Position numbers and translations under genes: made by a program. Positions 8,971-19,471 of a stretch of DNA of 64,000 nt are shown here, in pieces; position 1 is the stretch's first letter, and each line of letters opens with the position of its first letter. The stretch covers positions 17,754 to 81,753 of the forward strand of contig NZ_JAMXAY010000019.1 of the NCBI RefSeq assembly GCF_025460835.1. Reading direction: 5' to 3'. This DNA is from Parapedobacter soli. GTDB taxonomy: Bacteria > Bacteroidota > Bacteroidia > Sphingobacteriales > Sphingobacteriaceae. The notes beneath the pieces were generated by a model that was not told where the DNA came from, did not search any database, and was given only the letters and a program-made list of their open reading frames with translations.

Positions 8971-9076
8971 ATAAAGATAATTCATTTAACTATTTAAAGT
9001 TTAATTTTATTTTTTTACAATAAGGTGTTCAAATTGTCGTCTAACAATAAATGTGGAACCTCCCTCGATCTGAATG

Positions 9077-10417
9077 TTATTGGGTTTTGTAGAATAACTT
9101 GCGATAAATCTCCGGATAAAATAGGATTGCGTATTTCCAGGGGGCCCAAAGGTTTATTTGAAAGAGTTTTTTCAGGTAGTAACGAGCTGTCACGAAGAAA
9201 ACGATTCTTGCCAGTAGCGCACCATAAACTGCTCCAATCACTCCATATTTACTGATGAGAAAGATGTTTAAAATTATATTAAAGGAGCTAGTGAATAGGA
9301 CTATCAGGAAATTCAACTTTGTATTCCCCGTGGACTCCAAGATGGTTCCAGTTTGTCTGCTGTATGGTATGAGTAAGCAATAGAGTAAGGTGACTCGAAG
9401 AAGGGGGGCGGCATCCAGGTATCTTTCTCCTGCAAATATATGGATGATTGGTTCGGCAAAAAGATAGAGGACTACGACGGCTGGTGTGACGATGGCCAAG
9501 ATAGAGCCTACAGATTTTTCATATAACAGTTTCATGGCATTCTTTCCTTCAGATTCGAATCGGATGGCGCCCTGAGGAAATACAATCGTTGCCATGGCGT
9601 TTGTTGGAATATGCGCCATATTGCTGATTCGATTGGCGATATTAAAGGAACTTACAGCACCAGAAGAGAGCATGCCTCCTACCATCATTTGATCCATTAC
9701 ATTGGAAAACGTTGCATGCAGAGAGGTGGCCATGGTATATTTACCGTAATTTAAAAGTTTTTTTGCCCACCCGAAATCAAATTTGCAGTTAAATGTTAAA
9801 TGTTTCCGCGCGTAGCACCAAGAAACGATAGCTCCAACTATTGTAGATACGACATGAAACTCCGTCAATTGAATGAGAGTTAGCTCATATTTTAAGACGT
9901 ATGCGATAACTAGAACGGTCAGAAAGAAAAATTGCTTAAGAAATGATGAGAGAAATAAACTTCTGAAATCAAGATATGCTTGTTCAATGCTGTTATACTG
10001 CGTTTGTATTCCGGTGATAAAAAACGATATCAGATATAACAAAAACATGTTGATAAGCACGGGAGCATCCCATATGCGGCTCAAAAAAGGAGAAATACCG
10101 ACCAATACGAGTGCAAGTATACCGGTCATGCCCATGTTGATGATAAAGGATGTGAAGATGATTTTTTGGCGAGTGTTGTTCTCAGCTATCGAAACATATT
10201 TTATTAACGCATTTTGGATCAACTCATTGCGGGCGATTTCCAGAAGTGAGATCGTAGAGAGGAAAAGAACCCACGTGCCATAATCGTCTTTTGATGTTAA
10301 CCTCACGAGGAAAAAGAAACTCCCGAATCCGATGATAAAATTGGAGATTTGCTGTAGTACACTGACGGTACCGGAACGTATCCAATAACTTTTTACAAAC
10401 GTCTTATTTATATTCAT
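9077..10417 (-). CDS. MOP-family flippase downstream of NRPS
   Basis: About 446 residues with roughly 12 hydrophobic segments. The N-terminal FIIGFGSFFFLVRLTSKDDY followed by GTWVLFLSTISLLEIARNEL is typical of Polysacc_synt/MurJ-type exporters that flip lipid-linked saccharides or related amphiphiles. The ATG at 10417 is chosen over a TTG three bases upstream. It follows the large NRPS gene by only 25 bases with no promoter between, so it is cotranscribed with the assembly line. That position suggests a role in moving the peptide product, or a glycan carrying it, across the inner membrane, but this is inference. It is not closely similar to the WzxC-type flippase at 1009. Confidence 0.82.
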   Translation of the reverse strand: MNINKTFVKSYWIRSGTVSVLQQISNFIIGFGSFFFLVRLTSKDDYGTWVLFLSTISLLEIARNELIQNALIKYVSIAENNTRQKIIFTSFIINMGMTGILALVLVGISPFLSRIWDAPVLINMFLLYLISFFITGIQTQYNSIEQAYLDFRSLFLSSFLKQFFFLTVLVIAYVLKYELTLIQLTEFHVVSTIVGAIVSWCYARKHLTFNCKFDFGWAKKLLNYGKYTMATSLHATFSNVMDQMMVGGMLSSGAVSSFNIANRISNMAHIPTNAMATIVFPQGAIRFESEGKNAMKLLYEKSVGSILAIVTPAVVVLYLFAEPIIHIFAGERYLDAAPLLRVTLLYCLLIPYSRQTGTILESTGNTKLNFLIVLFTSSFNIILNIFLISKYGVIGAVYGALLARIVFFVTARYYLKKLFQINLWAPWKYAILFYPEIYRKLFYKTQ

Positions 10418-10442
10418 CAAACGGTGGCTAAGCTACTATTCG

Positions 10443-13400
10443 TTAAAATGCTACAGCTTCGGCGTGATAAGTATTGAAAGCTTCGTCGAGTTTTTCTTGG
10501 AGCTGTTTACTCAATACACTAACCACCGGCTCATGAAATAGCTGTGCATGGGTGCCTGGTACCTCCACGACATCAATGGACCCTAAGACGTTAGGTTCCC
10601 ACCCGTTTGTTCGAAAATGCGGAATGTAAAAGATTTTTTCTTTAGATCTAAATAATGTGATTGAGCCTTGGTAAGACTGTAAAGTATAATTGTTTAATGC
10701 TGTCATATGCTGCTTTCTCAGCAATCTGAATTCCTTGCTTGGTTGGTCGGAAAATTGCTTGTCGGGAAATACCCGAACAATCATATGCCGCAATACGGCC
10801 CTGGTATAAAAATACTGGCTTTTCGCATATAGCATAGGATTTTTGGAGATTAAGATAGGCGTCAACAGCATCTTCTTTACATAGTATTTGAATGTTTTCC
10901 AACTATCTCCGTGAAGTAATTGTTTGGCGGTTTTGTTGGTGTACGAATCAAATAACCCTAGAAAAGCTACATCCTTACCCATTTTATTCAATTGTTGGGC
11001 CATTTCGACAGCGACGATGCCTCCATAGGAATAGCCAGAAAGCGCATAAGGCCCGTCAGGATTGTGTTGCAGGATTTCCTGTATATAGGTTGCTGCAATT
11101 TCTTCTATGCTTTGGTATGAGCAATGGCTGCCATCAAGACCTTTTGCTTGCAGCGCAAATACCGGTTGTTCAGGATCCAGATGTTTCATTATATTTTGTA
11201 AAAACAGCACGTTGAGGCCGATACCATGAACGACGTACAAGGGCGGCTTCGTTCCATTTGCTTTCATCGGTACTAGGCTTTCATAAGTTGATTTCAAATC
11301 ATGATTTTCTATTACAGCCGCCAGTTTGGAGATTGTGGGTGCCTCGATAAGACTGCTTATTGGAAGTCTGGGGCCGATTTCTTGCTCGATCTGAATCATC
11401 ATTTTCACCGCCATTAAGGAATGTCCACCTAGATGGAAGAAGTTATCCAATATACTTATCTTTTCTAATTTCAAGTTGCGCTGCCAGATTTTCGCTAACA
11501 ATACTTCTACTTCAGTGCGAGGGGCAACGAATCGACGCGCGGTTTGGCCATCATCACTATCGGGCTTAGGCAGCCCTTTTTTGTCTAATTTCCCGTTCGC
11601 GTTCAGTGGCAGTGCACTTATTAGCACCCACGTTTTCGGAACCATATAGTCGGGCAATCGGCTACTCAGTTGATCGATAGCGTTTGTTTTATCAAATTGC
11701 TTGCCGTCGACGACAACATAGGCAACCAGGCGGTTTTCGTTATTTTCATCGACATCAGTGACAACCGCACAGTGTTTTATTGTGTCTAACGCGAGTATAT
11801 TGTTTTGAACTTCTCCCAGCTCAATACGGTTTCCACGTATTTTAACCTGGTCGTCCCGGCGGCTCACATATTCGATGTTTCCATCTGGCAACCACCTGAC
11901 TACATCCCCTGTTCGATATAACTTTCTATGTGGATGGCCGATGATTGGATTCGGAACAAAGACACTATCCGTTAGCGCTGAATTATTGTAGTAACCCGTC
12001 GCTAATCCTTCCCCACCTATATACAGTTCACCGGTTACGCCAATGGGGCACTGAGAGAGGTGTTCGTTAAATACGAAGACTGATGTATTCGAGAATGGCT
12101 TGCCGACAGGTATTATTGCTGAGTAATCTCGTGCTGGATCCACGATGTGTAATAGCTTACCGATAGTGGTTTCGGTGGGGCCGTAGTGGTTCACTATCGT
12201 ACAATCAGTGCCAGTGCGAACGATGTCTTTTACCAGCTCATGCGGTAATGCCTCACCGCCGAAAATCAGTAGTTTTTTCGGCAAAAGCATTCCGGCTGAC
12301 TCGGATAGGTATTTCCAATGGGATGGCACTATCTTCATGCAGTCGATTTGCTGCTCTTCGAAGTATCGACCGATATAATGAACGTCGTTGAATTGTTCTT
12401 TCGTGAAAATGTGCAGGGTACCGCCTGTAGTAAGGGACTGGTATAATACCGTATTGCCAAGATCGGTGGAGATGGTATTCCCGTACGAAAAATCAGTACA
12501 GGTTTCTAACACCGGTAGATGCTCCCGAAGACCGGCGAAATAGTCGGCAAGTGATCGATGTGTGATACATACACCCTTGGGTTTGCCCGTAGAGCCCGAG
12601 GTATATATAATATATGCCAATGAGGACGGATGGGGCAACGTATTGAGCTCGATTATAGGTGCCGCCCATATTTCTGAGTCTGCATTGTCCAGATTCACAC
12701 ATTTCGTGTTCGATAATGTCGCCAATTTGGTTGAAACCGCGAGATCACTTATGATGAACGGAGACTTACAATCTTCAATGATATGCTGGATACGATTGAC
12801 CGGCAAATCCGGATCGATAGGGACATACGCCGCTCCTGCTTTCCAGATGGCGAGGAGACCGATTATCATTTCTGGGCAGGGCTGTATACACAAGGGCACA
12901 GGTGTCTCGGCTGAGAGGCCATTCATCAATAGGTAATGTGCCAACCGTGTTGATTTTTCGTCCAGATCTTTATAGGTCGTTCCCGTGCCCTGAAATACAA
13001 CTGCGATATTGTCTGGCGTTTTTTGTGCCTGACTAATAAAATCGTCAAGAAGTGTGCGGTTTGCAGGAAAATCACAACGGTGGTCAGACAGCGAAGGGAA
13101 AGGATGGGGGAGTGGCAAGCTGTCTTTTATTTGTACCATCGGATTGGCCGAGATGGTGTCAATTAAAATATTCAGCTCATCCATCATCCGTTCAATGGTG
13201 TCGGGCCTGTAAAGCTGGGTGTTATATGCCCAATACCAACTAATGGATTTTGCCTTTATATTGAGGTCTATGGATAAAGAGATCTCGAACGTATGGGAGG
13301 CGCGGGGATTGAATATAAGCTCTGTGTCCAAATGTTCGAAATGAAGTTTCTCCCCGTCGTCAATACGTATAGTAACGATAAAGGGTACAAGTGGAATCTG

Positions 13401-16400
13401 GTTTTTTTCTCTACTTATATTAAGTTGTGCGAGTATTTCACTGAAAGTGAGTTGCTGATGGTCGTATGCCTCGTAAATGTACTGCTTTCTTGATTCTAAG
13501 TAAGCTGATGTAGGTTGACTAGGTAATATTTTTGAACGGAAGGGTAAAAGGTTTACACAATGGCCAATCATATCATTGTGTCCGTTGATGAATTGCCCGG
13601 CTGTCGTGACACCCAACACGACGTCTGGCGAACCTGTGCGGTGATGTAGTAAAATCTCAATAAGCGATATGAGTGTCGACGCCATACTCATACGTGAGCT
13701 TCTTGTAATCTCCGTGAGTTTAATGTAACGGTCTTCGCTGGATAAGAAGCTCGTAAAATTACCTCTATACGTTCGTCTTTCGGGGCGCAAGAAGTCCGTT
13801 GGTAACGCTAATGTAGGTATGTCGTTTTGATATTGACGAATCCAGAAATCTTGTAGTGACTTATATCGATCTGTTTTAGAAAGATTTATGCAGTTCTTGG
13901 AGTAATCACTCATTTGAGTAGGATGTTTTGACGGGAATCCCCTTCCGCTAATCAATGAGTTGTATGTGAGACTGATGTCTTTCAGAAGTGTTTCCAGTGA
14001 CGTAGCATCACAGATGATATGATGGATTAATAGCGTAAAATAATGTAGCTCTACATCAAGTCGATGGACCATTATTCTGAATAATAGCCCTTGATTCAAT
14101 TTGAATGGTGTTAAGCCTTCTTTTTCGACATCGGTATTGAATCGGTTTAATTTTTCGTTTTCACTGGGTAATGGCGATATATCGTGATAAGAGAGCGGTA
14201 ATTTAAGTTGATCTATTGACCGGACAACCAGATACTCGCCATCGTCGCTCACGTTGCTACGTAAAGCCTCGTGACGGTTGACAACATTTGTGATGGCTTG
14301 CTGAAATACGTCATAGTCAAATCTTCCCGCGAATTTAATTGACCAAGAATGATTATAGGCAAGGTTGGCTTCATCTCCTCCTATCATACATGATAACCAT
14401 ATTTCTCTTTGAGGCTCAATGATAGGAATTTGATGGGTTACAGCGGTTGTCTTTACTCCATTGACATTGGCGTTAGTGGTATTGCCATTCACGGTTTGTA
14501 TCTGTGCATCATCTTTACCAATAACAATATGAGTGGGCTCCTCTTTTTTGAGAATAAAAAATGAGGTGAAATCGTGAAGTGTCGAATGTTGGAAAATTCC
14601 AGTCATAGGAACTTCTAACCCGGTTTCTTTCTTTATTTCATTAACTAACCCCGGTATTAGCAGGGAATGTCCTCCGAGTTGGAAAAAGTCATCATGTGGC
14701 TGTATGTTCTCTGTACCTAATACTTTTTCCCAAATTTTGGTGACATGAAGCTCTATGGATTCTCGGTTTGCCGACTTTGTTTGTCTGTTTTTGTTTTTTG
14801 ACCATGGCAACGCTTTCCTGTCAATCTTTTTGTTCGGTGTTAAAGGAAACTCAGATAAGAATATCCAATCATTTGGAATCATATAGGGAGGTAGAAACTC
14901 CAATAGGTGCTTCTTGATTTCGGAGATAAATCCTTTTTCTGCTAGCAAACCCTCAGCAGGTATATCTCCCATTTCTGTAAGGTCTGAAGGAATTAAGTAG
15001 GCCGCTATGCGCTGATCGCCAGTTTGGTTTTCCTGCACAACTACAACAGACTCCTTGATGGGTTCTTGCTTATTTAAGTAATATTCGATTTCACCTAACT
15101 CGATTCTAAACCCCCTGACTTTTACCTGATTATCAATCCTTCCCAAGCATTGGATTTCGCCGTTGGGCAATACTTTTCCTAAATCACCTGTACGGTAAAT
15201 TTTCGTGTTGGTCGATGTTGGGAAAGGTGCGGTTAAAAAACGCTCTAGGTTAAGTTCTGGTCTATTTAGATATCCTCTTGCAACGCCGTCTCCGCCAATG
15301 TATATTTCACCCTCTTCTCCTGCAGGAACGATGGCAAGCTGCTCATCCAAAATGTATACCTGGGTATTATGGATCGGCCGGCCGACGGTTATCGGGCTTT
15401 CGTCAGGCTTTAGCTGTTTCACCGTCGACCATATTGTCGTTTCGGTTGGCCCGTATAAATTCCAAACTTCATCACATAAATCCATGAGTTTTTCCGCGAG
15501 GTCTGTCGGAAAGGCCTCGCCACCGCATAGTGCTTTGATAGGAAGCTTTTGGTTCCATCCCGAGCTGAGCATCATACGCCAGGTAGCAGGTGTGGCTTGT
15601 ACCACTGTGACGCCGGTAGCTTTTACCGTTTCGAGGATCTGGTAACTATCAAGCCGGGTATCGTCGTCAGCAAGGACGATTGATGCTCCGGTGATCAACG
15701 GAAGGTACAGCTCTAGTCCTGCAATGTCAAAAGATATCGTTGTGAGGGCTAAAAGGATATCATCTTTTTGCATTCCAGGTTCATCCTGCATGCTAAGCAG
15801 GAAGTTCACCAAGCTTTTTTGCGCTATCTGTACGCCTTTGGGCTTTCCGGTAGATCCAGAGGTATATAGTATATATGCGAGGTCGTTGCCGGAAGTCGAA
15901 ACTGATGGCAGAGAAAACTGGAATTCGTGTGATCGGCTTACAAAATCAGTTATCAATAGTTCTTTGGTGCTCGACACGAACCTGCCGGCGTATTGAGCTG
16001 ATGTAATAAGCACCCGCGCTTCGGAATCTTGCAGCATAAACGAAATTCGCTCTGCCGGATAATGTGGATCTAGCGGTAAATAAGTCGCGCCCGCTTTCAT
16101 TATACCCAATAAGCAGCTTACCAGTTCTGGTGTTCGGTCGAGTGCCAACCCTACAATATCACCTGGAACTACACCATTCTCAGCGAGGTAATGTGCAAAT
16201 TGATTTGAGCGCTTGTCCAAGGCAGTATACGTCAGCCTTTCATCTTGGAATCTTATCGCTGTATTATTGGGGAATTGCCTAGCTTTCTCTATAAAAAGGT
16301 CGCAGACGGAAATATCTTTTGGATGACTCTTGTCTGGTCCTTCCACAAAAGTGAAATGTTGGTTGTCTGGCGACGTGAAGCTGGTTGCTAGATTTCTCAA

Positions 16401-19400
16401 AATCACATGGGGATTGGCAACAACATCTTCCATTATGTTCTGGAACTCTCGCACGAGTAGCCTTATCGTCTCTTCTTTAAATAAACTTGCATTGTATACC
16501 CACTCTAAAACGGGGCTTGCTTTCGTTCCGGATATACTTATGAAAAACTCAAAACTACTGTTCTCTCCGCCATCGAAAAGGTATGTGTTTTCCATACCGA
16601 TAAAATTGATCCGGTCATTGACTGTTAAATCAGCAAAAAAATCGAAAATAACGGGAACGAATGACGATCTCGTGGAATCTCGACGGATATCAAGTTGCCT
16701 CAAGAGGCTGCTGTACGTGATGCCCTGATGCTCATAAGCCTCGATGAGAGCTGCTTTTCTTTTAGCCAAATGGTCTGTAAATGAGAGAGAATCATCGATG
16801 AATGCTCTAATGGGCAAGGTGCTTACAGCATTTGCGACCAACGGTTCTCCACCCAATCGGAGGTGGTCCGCAACCGGCATGCCGGTAATGACATCGGGTT
16901 GTTTCATATAACGGCTTAGTACGATTTCTAAAATTACTCTCGTACTGATTGCCTGGCTGGCTCTGATTTTTGCGGTAGCTTGCCTAAATGCCTCAAATGT
17001 CTGGCAGTCCAAGCCTGTTTTCAGGGTGTTACATTTAAAAGTCTGTTCGGCTGGCCGCGGGAAATCAGTTGGTAGTTCCATGAGTGGAACTTTGTCGCTA
17101 TACTGCGAAATCCAATACGCTTCGATGCGCTTGTATGCATCACTATCGTAAAATACTTGTTGTTTTTGGGTGTAATCGATAAAGGACGCAGCTGGTGGAA
17201 GTTGTGGAGTTACTTTTTGAGCAAACGCAGAATAAAGCTTGCCTAGTTCTTCGGCCATAATGGTGAGGGACCATCCATCACAAATAATGTGGTGTACGCT
17301 AAACCTGAGTATGTGCTGTTCATTTGCTAATTTGAATAATGTTACCCTAAATAGCGGCCCATTGGTGAGGTCAAATGGTATCTCGTAGCTTGCTCGGTTA
17401 GCTTGTTCGATAAAGCCGACTTGCTCTTCAGCTGCTATTGATGATAAATCTTCTTCAACGACAGCTATTTCCATTCGGTCTAGAATTCCAATTTGGGTTC
17501 CGCTTTCATCGCACTTTGCTCGTAAAGATTGATGCCTATCGGTTAACACCTGGATTGCATTTTCCATGGCTCCTTTGTTAAAAGGGCCGTTTAACTGTAG
17601 GGAAACGGATAATGTATATGATTTGTTGGCTTCGTCTCCACCTAATACACTAGTGATCCAAATCTCTTTCTGTGACTTGGTCGCTGGTACCCATTGAATG
17701 TTAACAATTGAATCTGCAGTTTCTTCCCTGATTTTTTCAGCGACAATCGCTACGTTTTCCAGCGGATTGCCGTCCATGTATTGTTCGACAAACTGCTGGA
17801 ATATCGGGTATTTAAATACGGTAGTTAATGGGAGCTTCTTGTTCGTGACCTGCTCCATTTTGGCCATCAATTTCGGCAGTAATAATGAGTGCCCTCCCAA
17901 CTCGAAAAAATCATCGTTGGCTTGGATATCATCTACTTGGAGGATTTCTTCCCAAATACCCACAACGATTTCCTCAAGTGCCTCATTGGCCTCTTCTACT
18001 TGACTGTGTATGAGTGGTTTTTCAACGGTTAGAGACTGGGTAGCTGACGGTTCGACCTCCGGCATCTTAATAGACCCAGGGTTGATTTTGTCTACTACAA
18101 TCGCGTCCAAGGCGATTTCGGGAGATACGACAACTTGTTTTATGAGGCCGTTGAATCCGTCCATCAGTTGTTTGATGGTAGCGGATGAGAACAAATATTT
18201 GTTGTATGACCACTCTAGTACAAATTTATCGTCTGAACACCTTAGATTAAGAAAGATTTCAAAATTTTCGAATACCCGTGGATGTGAGATTAATGTGTGT
18301 TTGATCCCTGGGAAATCCACATTGGCATCCATATTTGTATCAATGTTGAAAACAACAGGCAATAATGGTAAACCTGATTTCCTTCGCTTTATTTTCAATA
18401 ATTTTAATAGGGTCCCATAAGTAAACAACTGATGTTCGAAATCATCCAGTAATTGAGGTTTTCTTCGCTTTAGGTGTTCAAGGAATGAAACAGATGATAT
18501 TACTGAGCCACGAATTGGAAGGAGGTTTACACAATGCCCTATGGATTTCAAATGACCAGTAGCCGCCTGTCCAGCCGTGGGCAACCCAATGATGACTTCA
18601 GTTTGCCCTGTCAGGCGGCTCAGATACACCTCGAACGACATTAGCAGGGTGTTTACGAAACTGACTCCTTGCGTGCTTCCTACCTGTTTTAATTTTTGCA
18701 TAAGACCCGAATCCAAATCAAAGTCGTCCCGTTGACTCTGGTAGGTCTGCATTTCTAGGCGGGGCTTATCTGTAGGTAGTTGAATGGGCTCCGGTATTAC
18801 CCCAAATTTGTTAAGCCAATAGCGTGTGGTATCTTTATAGGTATCGGTGCCGGCGTATGCATCCATCTCTTGATTATACTGCGACATCGATACCACCGCC
18901 GACGGACTGAACGGTCTCCCTTCTAATTTCGCAGTATAGCACTCAGATAATTCTTCTAATAAAACACTAAATGACCAACCGTCGCAAATAATGTGGTGTA
19001 CGGTGAGTCTCATTATATGGCAATCTTCCGCCAACTTATACAAAAATGTCCGGAAAAGAGGTCCATTCTCCAGATCGAAGGGTTCGCTCACATCTCGCTT
19101 AGCCATTTCGATGAGATAATCAGCTTGATTACTGGCTGTTTTGGTAGAAATATCTTCAAAGTCTAAGCTTGTCTGACGGTGTTTGAGTACATGGATTTGT
19201 TTGCCATCTGGGCTAAACACACAGCGCAAAGCGTCGTTGCACTCAATGATTTCTTGTAATGCCTGCTCAAGAATGGCCTGTTCCAGGTTTCCTTCCAAAC
19301 GCAGAGACATTGATTCGTTATACGCACAGTTGGCATCAGTACCTCCGAGAATGCATGCTATCCAGATTTCTTGTTGTGCTTCTGCTATAGGAATCACTTT

Positions 19401-19466
19401 TTCAATCTCCCCAAAAGAGAAAGGGTCGTGATTAACCGGAATTAAATTGTATGTTAAGTTTTTCAT
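10443..19466 (-). CDS. NRPS, C-T-C-A(Gly?)-T-C-A(Asp?)-T-TE
   Basis: About 3007 residues. Domains by motif: C1 (HHIICDGWS, ~residue 160), T1 (FFELGGHSLL, ~525) with no A domain between them, C2 (HHIICDGWS, ~730), A1 (YTSGSTGKPKG, ~1200), T2 (LGGHSLL, ~1600), C3 (HHIICDAT, ~1815), A2 (YTSGSTGKPKG, ~2290), T3 (LGGHSLMAV, ~2685), and a type I thioesterase with GYSYGG (~2813) and a late His in PGTHAQLF. The ten-residue specificity codes read by eye are DILQLGLIWK for A1 (the glycine code as I remember it) and DLTKIGHIGK for A2 (one residue from the aspartate code). The ATG at 19466 aligns with the start of the other C-led NRPS here; it lies 5 bases after the stop of the previous gene, so the two are translated together. 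It should build the C-terminal part of a peptide and release it. Confidence 0.93.
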   Translation of the reverse strand: MKNLTYNLIPVNHDPFSFGEIEKVIPIAEAQQEIWIACILGGTDANCAYNESMSLRLEGNLEQAILEQALQEIIECNDALRCVFSPDGKQIHVLKHRQTSLDFEDISTKTASNQADYLIEMAKRDVSEPFDLENGPLFRTFLYKLAEDCHIMRLTVHHIICDGWSFSVLLEELSECYTAKLEGRPFSPSAVVSMSQYNQEMDAYAGTDTYKDTTRYWLNKFGVIPEPIQLPTDKPRLEMQTYQSQRDDFDLDSGLMQKLKQVGSTQGVSFVNTLLMSFEVYLSRLTGQTEVIIGLPTAGQAATGHLKSIGHCVNLLPIRGSVISSVSFLEHLKRRKPQLLDDFEHQLFTYGTLLKLLKIKRRKSGLPLLPVVFNIDTNMDANVDFPGIKHTLISHPRVFENFEIFLNLRCSDDKFVLEWSYNKYLFSSATIKQLMDGFNGLIKQVVVSPEIALDAIVVDKINPGSIKMPEVEPSATQSLTVEKPLIHSQVEEANEALEEIVVGIWEEILQVDDIQANDDFFELGGHSLLLPKLMAKMEQVTNKKLPLTTVFKYPIFQQFVEQYMDGNPLENVAIVAEKIREETADSIVNIQWVPATKSQKEIWITSVLGGDEANKSYTLSVSLQLNGPFNKGAMENAIQVLTDRHQSLRAKCDESGTQIGILDRMEIAVVEEDLSSIAAEEQVGFIEQANRASYEIPFDLTNGPLFRVTLFKLANEQHILRFSVHHIICDGWSLTIMAEELGKLYSAFAQKVTPQLPPAASFIDYTQKQQVFYDSDAYKRIEAYWISQYSDKVPLMELPTDFPRPAEQTFKCNTLKTGLDCQTFEAFRQATAKIRASQAISTRVILEIVLSRYMKQPDVITGMPVADHLRLGGEPLVANAVSTLPIRAFIDDSLSFTDHLAKRKAALIEAYEHQGITYSSLLRQLDIRRDSTRSSFVPVIFDFFADLTVNDRINFIGMENTYLFDGGENSSFEFFISISGTKASPVLEWVYNASLFKEETIRLLVREFQNIMEDVVANPHVILRNLATSFTSPDNQHFTFVEGPDKSHPKDISVCDLFIEKARQFPNNTAIRFQDERLTYTALDKRSNQFAHYLAENGVVPGDIVGLALDRTPELVSCLLGIMKAGATYLPLDPHYPAERISFMLQDSEARVLITSAQYAGRFVSSTKELLITDFVSRSHEFQFSLPSVSTSGNDLAYILYTSGSTGKPKGVQIAQKSLVNFLLSMQDEPGMQKDDILLALTTISFDIAGLELYLPLITGASIVLADDDTRLDSYQILETVKATGVTVVQATPATWRMMLSSGWNQKLPIKALCGGEAFPTDLAEKLMDLCDEVWNLYGPTETTIWSTVKQLKPDESPITVGRPIHNTQVYILDEQLAIVPAGEEGEIYIGGDGVARGYLNRPELNLERFLTAPFPTSTNTKIYRTGDLGKVLPNGEIQCLGRIDNQVKVRGFRIELGEIEYYLNKQEPIKESVVVVQENQTGDQRIAAYLIPSDLTEMGDIPAEGLLAEKGFISEIKKHLLEFLPPYMIPNDWIFLSEFPLTPNKKIDRKALPWSKNKNRQTKSANRESIELHVTKIWEKVLGTENIQPHDDFFQLGGHSLLIPGLVNEIKKETGLEVPMTGIFQHSTLHDFTSFFILKKEEPTHIVIGKDDAQIQTVNGNTTNANVNGVKTTAVTHQIPIIEPQREIWLSCMIGGDEANLAYNHSWSIKFAGRFDYDVFQQAITNVVNRHEALRSNVSDDGEYLVVRSIDQLKLPLSYHDISPLPSENEKLNRFNTDVEKEGLTPFKLNQGLLFRIMVHRLDVELHYFTLLIHHIICDATSLETLLKDISLTYNSLISGRGFPSKHPTQMSDYSKNCINLSKTDRYKSLQDFWIRQYQNDIPTLALPTDFLRPERRTYRGNFTSFLSSEDRYIKLTEITRSSRMSMASTLISLIEILLHHRTGSPDVVLGVTTAGQFINGHNDMIGHCVNLLPFRSKILPSQPTSAYLESRKQYIYEAYDHQQLTFSEILAQLNISREKNQIPLVPFIVTIRIDDGEKLHFEHLDTELIFNPRASHTFEISLSIDLNIKAKSISWYWAYNTQLYRPDTIERMMDELNILIDTISANPMVQIKDSLPLPHPFPSLSDHRCDFPANRTLLDDFISQAQKTPDNIAVVFQGTGTTYKDLDEKSTRLAHYLLMNGLSAETPVPLCIQPCPEMIIGLLAIWKAGAAYVPIDPDLPVNRIQHIIEDCKSPFIISDLAVSTKLATLSNTKCVNLDNADSEIWAAPIIELNTLPHPSSLAYIIYTSGSTGKPKGVCITHRSLADYFAGLREHLPVLETCTDFSYGNTISTDLGNTVLYQSLTTGGTLHIFTKEQFNDVHYIGRYFEEQQIDCMKIVPSHWKYLSESAGMLLPKKLLIFGGEALPHELVKDIVRTGTDCTIVNHYGPTETTIGKLLHIVDPARDYSAIIPVGKPFSNTSVFVFNEHLSQCPIGVTGELYIGGEGLATGYYNNSALTDSVFVPNPIIGHPHRKLYRTGDVVRWLPDGNIEYVSRRDDQVKIRGNRIELGEVQNNILALDTIKHCAVVTDVDENNENRLVAYVVVDGKQFDKTNAIDQLSSRLPDYMVPKTWVLISALPLNANGKLDKKGLPKPDSDDGQTARRFVAPRTEVEVLLAKIWQRNLKLEKISILDNFFHLGGHSLMAVKMMIQIEQEIGPRLPISSLIEAPTISKLAAVIENHDLKSTYESLVPMKANGTKPPLYVVHGIGLNVLFLQNIMKHLDPEQPVFALQAKGLDGSHCSYQSIEEIAATYIQEILQHNPDGPYALSGYSYGGIVAVEMAQQLNKMGKDVAFLGLFDSYTNKTAKQLLHGDSWKTFKYYVKKMLLTPILISKNPMLYAKSQYFYTRAVLRHMIVRVFPDKQFSDQPSKEFRLLRKQHMTALNNYTLQSYQGSITLFRSKEKIFYIPHFRTNGWEPNVLGSIDVVEVPGTHAQLFHEPVVSVLSKQLQEKLDEAFNTYHAEAVAF

Positions 19467-19471
19467 TTTGG

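Noticed and set aside
10443..10485. TGTAGC words near the end of the large NRPS gene
   Set aside because: They are direct, not inverted, and fall in the last codons of the gene; no -7 element at the regulon distance.
15205..15645. 146-residue plus-strand frame inside an A domain
   Set aside because: Antisense to conserved A-domain motifs, with no start context or recognisable protein features.
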